Part shown: positions 63,738 through 64,000 of the stretch, piece by piece
How the letters are laid out: the number at the start of each line of letters is the position of its first letter
How positions within the stretch are numbered: position 1 is the stretch's first letter
Assembly: GCA_965222345.1 (NCBI GenBank)
Contig: CBDCTS010000007.1
Span: 1,364,001 to 1,428,000, forward strand
Direction: 5' to 3'
Source of the DNA: JADFGZ01 sp965222345
GTDB taxonomy: Bacteria > Acidobacteriota > Terriglobia > 2-12-FULL-54-10
DNA: 64,000 nucleotides
The notes under the pieces: generated by a model
What the model was told of the DNA's origin: nothing
Databases searched by the model: none
The model's input: only the letters and a program-made list of their open reading frames with translations
Program-made: the position numbers and the translations under genes

Positions 63738-64000
63738 ATGACGGTTCCGCAAAAGGCCAGCTTGCTGGCAAAGAACCTGGCCGCTCTCGGTTCGACGCTG
63801 GTGGCCTATTCCGGCGGGGTGGATTCCGCCTACCTGGCGTGGGCGGCGCGGCAGGCGCTGGGCGACCGTATGCTGGCCGTGCTGGCCGACTCACCCAGCC
63901 TGGCCGGGTTCCAGAAAAAAGACGCCATCGAGTTCGCCCGCAAATTCGAGATTCCCCTGGAGCTGGTCCGCACCGAGGAGTTTCGCAATCCCGACTACGC
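63738..64000 (+). CDS. larE: ATP-dependent sacrificial sulfur transferase LarE, 5' part
   Basis: The gene runs off the window. The visible 87 residues include the PP-loop LVAYSGGVDSAYLAWAARQA, then DSPSLAGFQKKDAIEFARKF and EIPLELVRTEEFRNPDY, typical of LarE. It builds the nickel-pincer cofactor of lactate racemase and others. The duplicated fragment at 62944 shows that its original position was directly after gyrA. Confidence 0.85.
   Translation, partial: MTVPQKASLLAKNLAALGSTLVAYSGGVDSAYLAWAARQALGDRMLAVLADSPSLAGFQKKDAIEFARKFEIPLELVRTEEFRNPDY

Overview
The window is a GC-rich bacterial chromosome segment built around a replication origin. The rpmH-rnpA-yidD-yidC-khpB-mnmE block on the minus strand faces dnaA-dnaN-gyrB-gyrA on the plus strand, and parB-parA-rsmG-mnmG with a perfect parS palindrome lies about 15 kb away. 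Gene style fits Acidobacteriota best: many secreted amidohydrolases, a Tat-exported PQQ-type protein, SoxC-type sulfite dehydrogenase, ISNCY/IS1202-like and IS1380 insertion sequences, and many toxin-antitoxin pairs. The phylum is inferred from gene content only.

Layout. 0-7 kb: end of an EF-G gene, a small secreted protein bracketed by a 92-bp repeat, an IS1380 relic, and a P-loop ATPase gene cut by an IS1380 and an IS30 element. 7-16.9 kb (minus strand): a Spy/CpxP-like protein, three secreted amidohydrolases, a three-haem cytochrome, a cupredoxin-like protein and a PQQ beta-propeller. 16.9-23.7 kb: IS copy A, a cytochrome c plus SoxC-type enzyme, a HEPN protein and a PaaK-like ligase. 23.6-30 kb: an accessory island with ImmA/XRE-PIN, IS copy B, DUF4145, Fic and a very AT-rich spacer. 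30-36 kb: parB, parA, parS, rsmG, mnmG, a methyltransferase and a membrane protein. 36-45.5 kb: a second accessory block with IS copy C, hicBA, a selenocysteine-containing selD, a HicB remnant, and an HD-phosphohydrolase gene split by a 3.8-kb composite IS1380 unit carrying a lipoprotein gene. 45.5-64 kb: the origin block, IS copy D between rpmH and dnaA, then gyrB, a small gene pair, pyrF, a second Fic, gyrA, a DUF433/DUF5615 pair and the start of larE.

Most striking are the repeats. At several places a toxin-antitoxin-like pair or small gene sits between an intact host gene and a duplicated fragment of that gene's start or end (PaaK-like ligase, selD, gyrB, larE, and EF-G with a non-TA gene). 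The host gene stays whole. This suggests a recurrent, non-disruptive way of gaining such cassettes. Both IS1380 insertions can be undone on paper at their 5-bp target duplications, which restores a Sll1717-like P-loop ATPase and an HD phosphohydrolase. Four nearly identical ISNCY/IS1202-like copies carry unusually long 18-19-bp target duplications that always begin with A and end with T. The selD gene reads through an in-frame UGA followed by a SECIS-like hairpin and would be missed or mis-started by standard gene calling.
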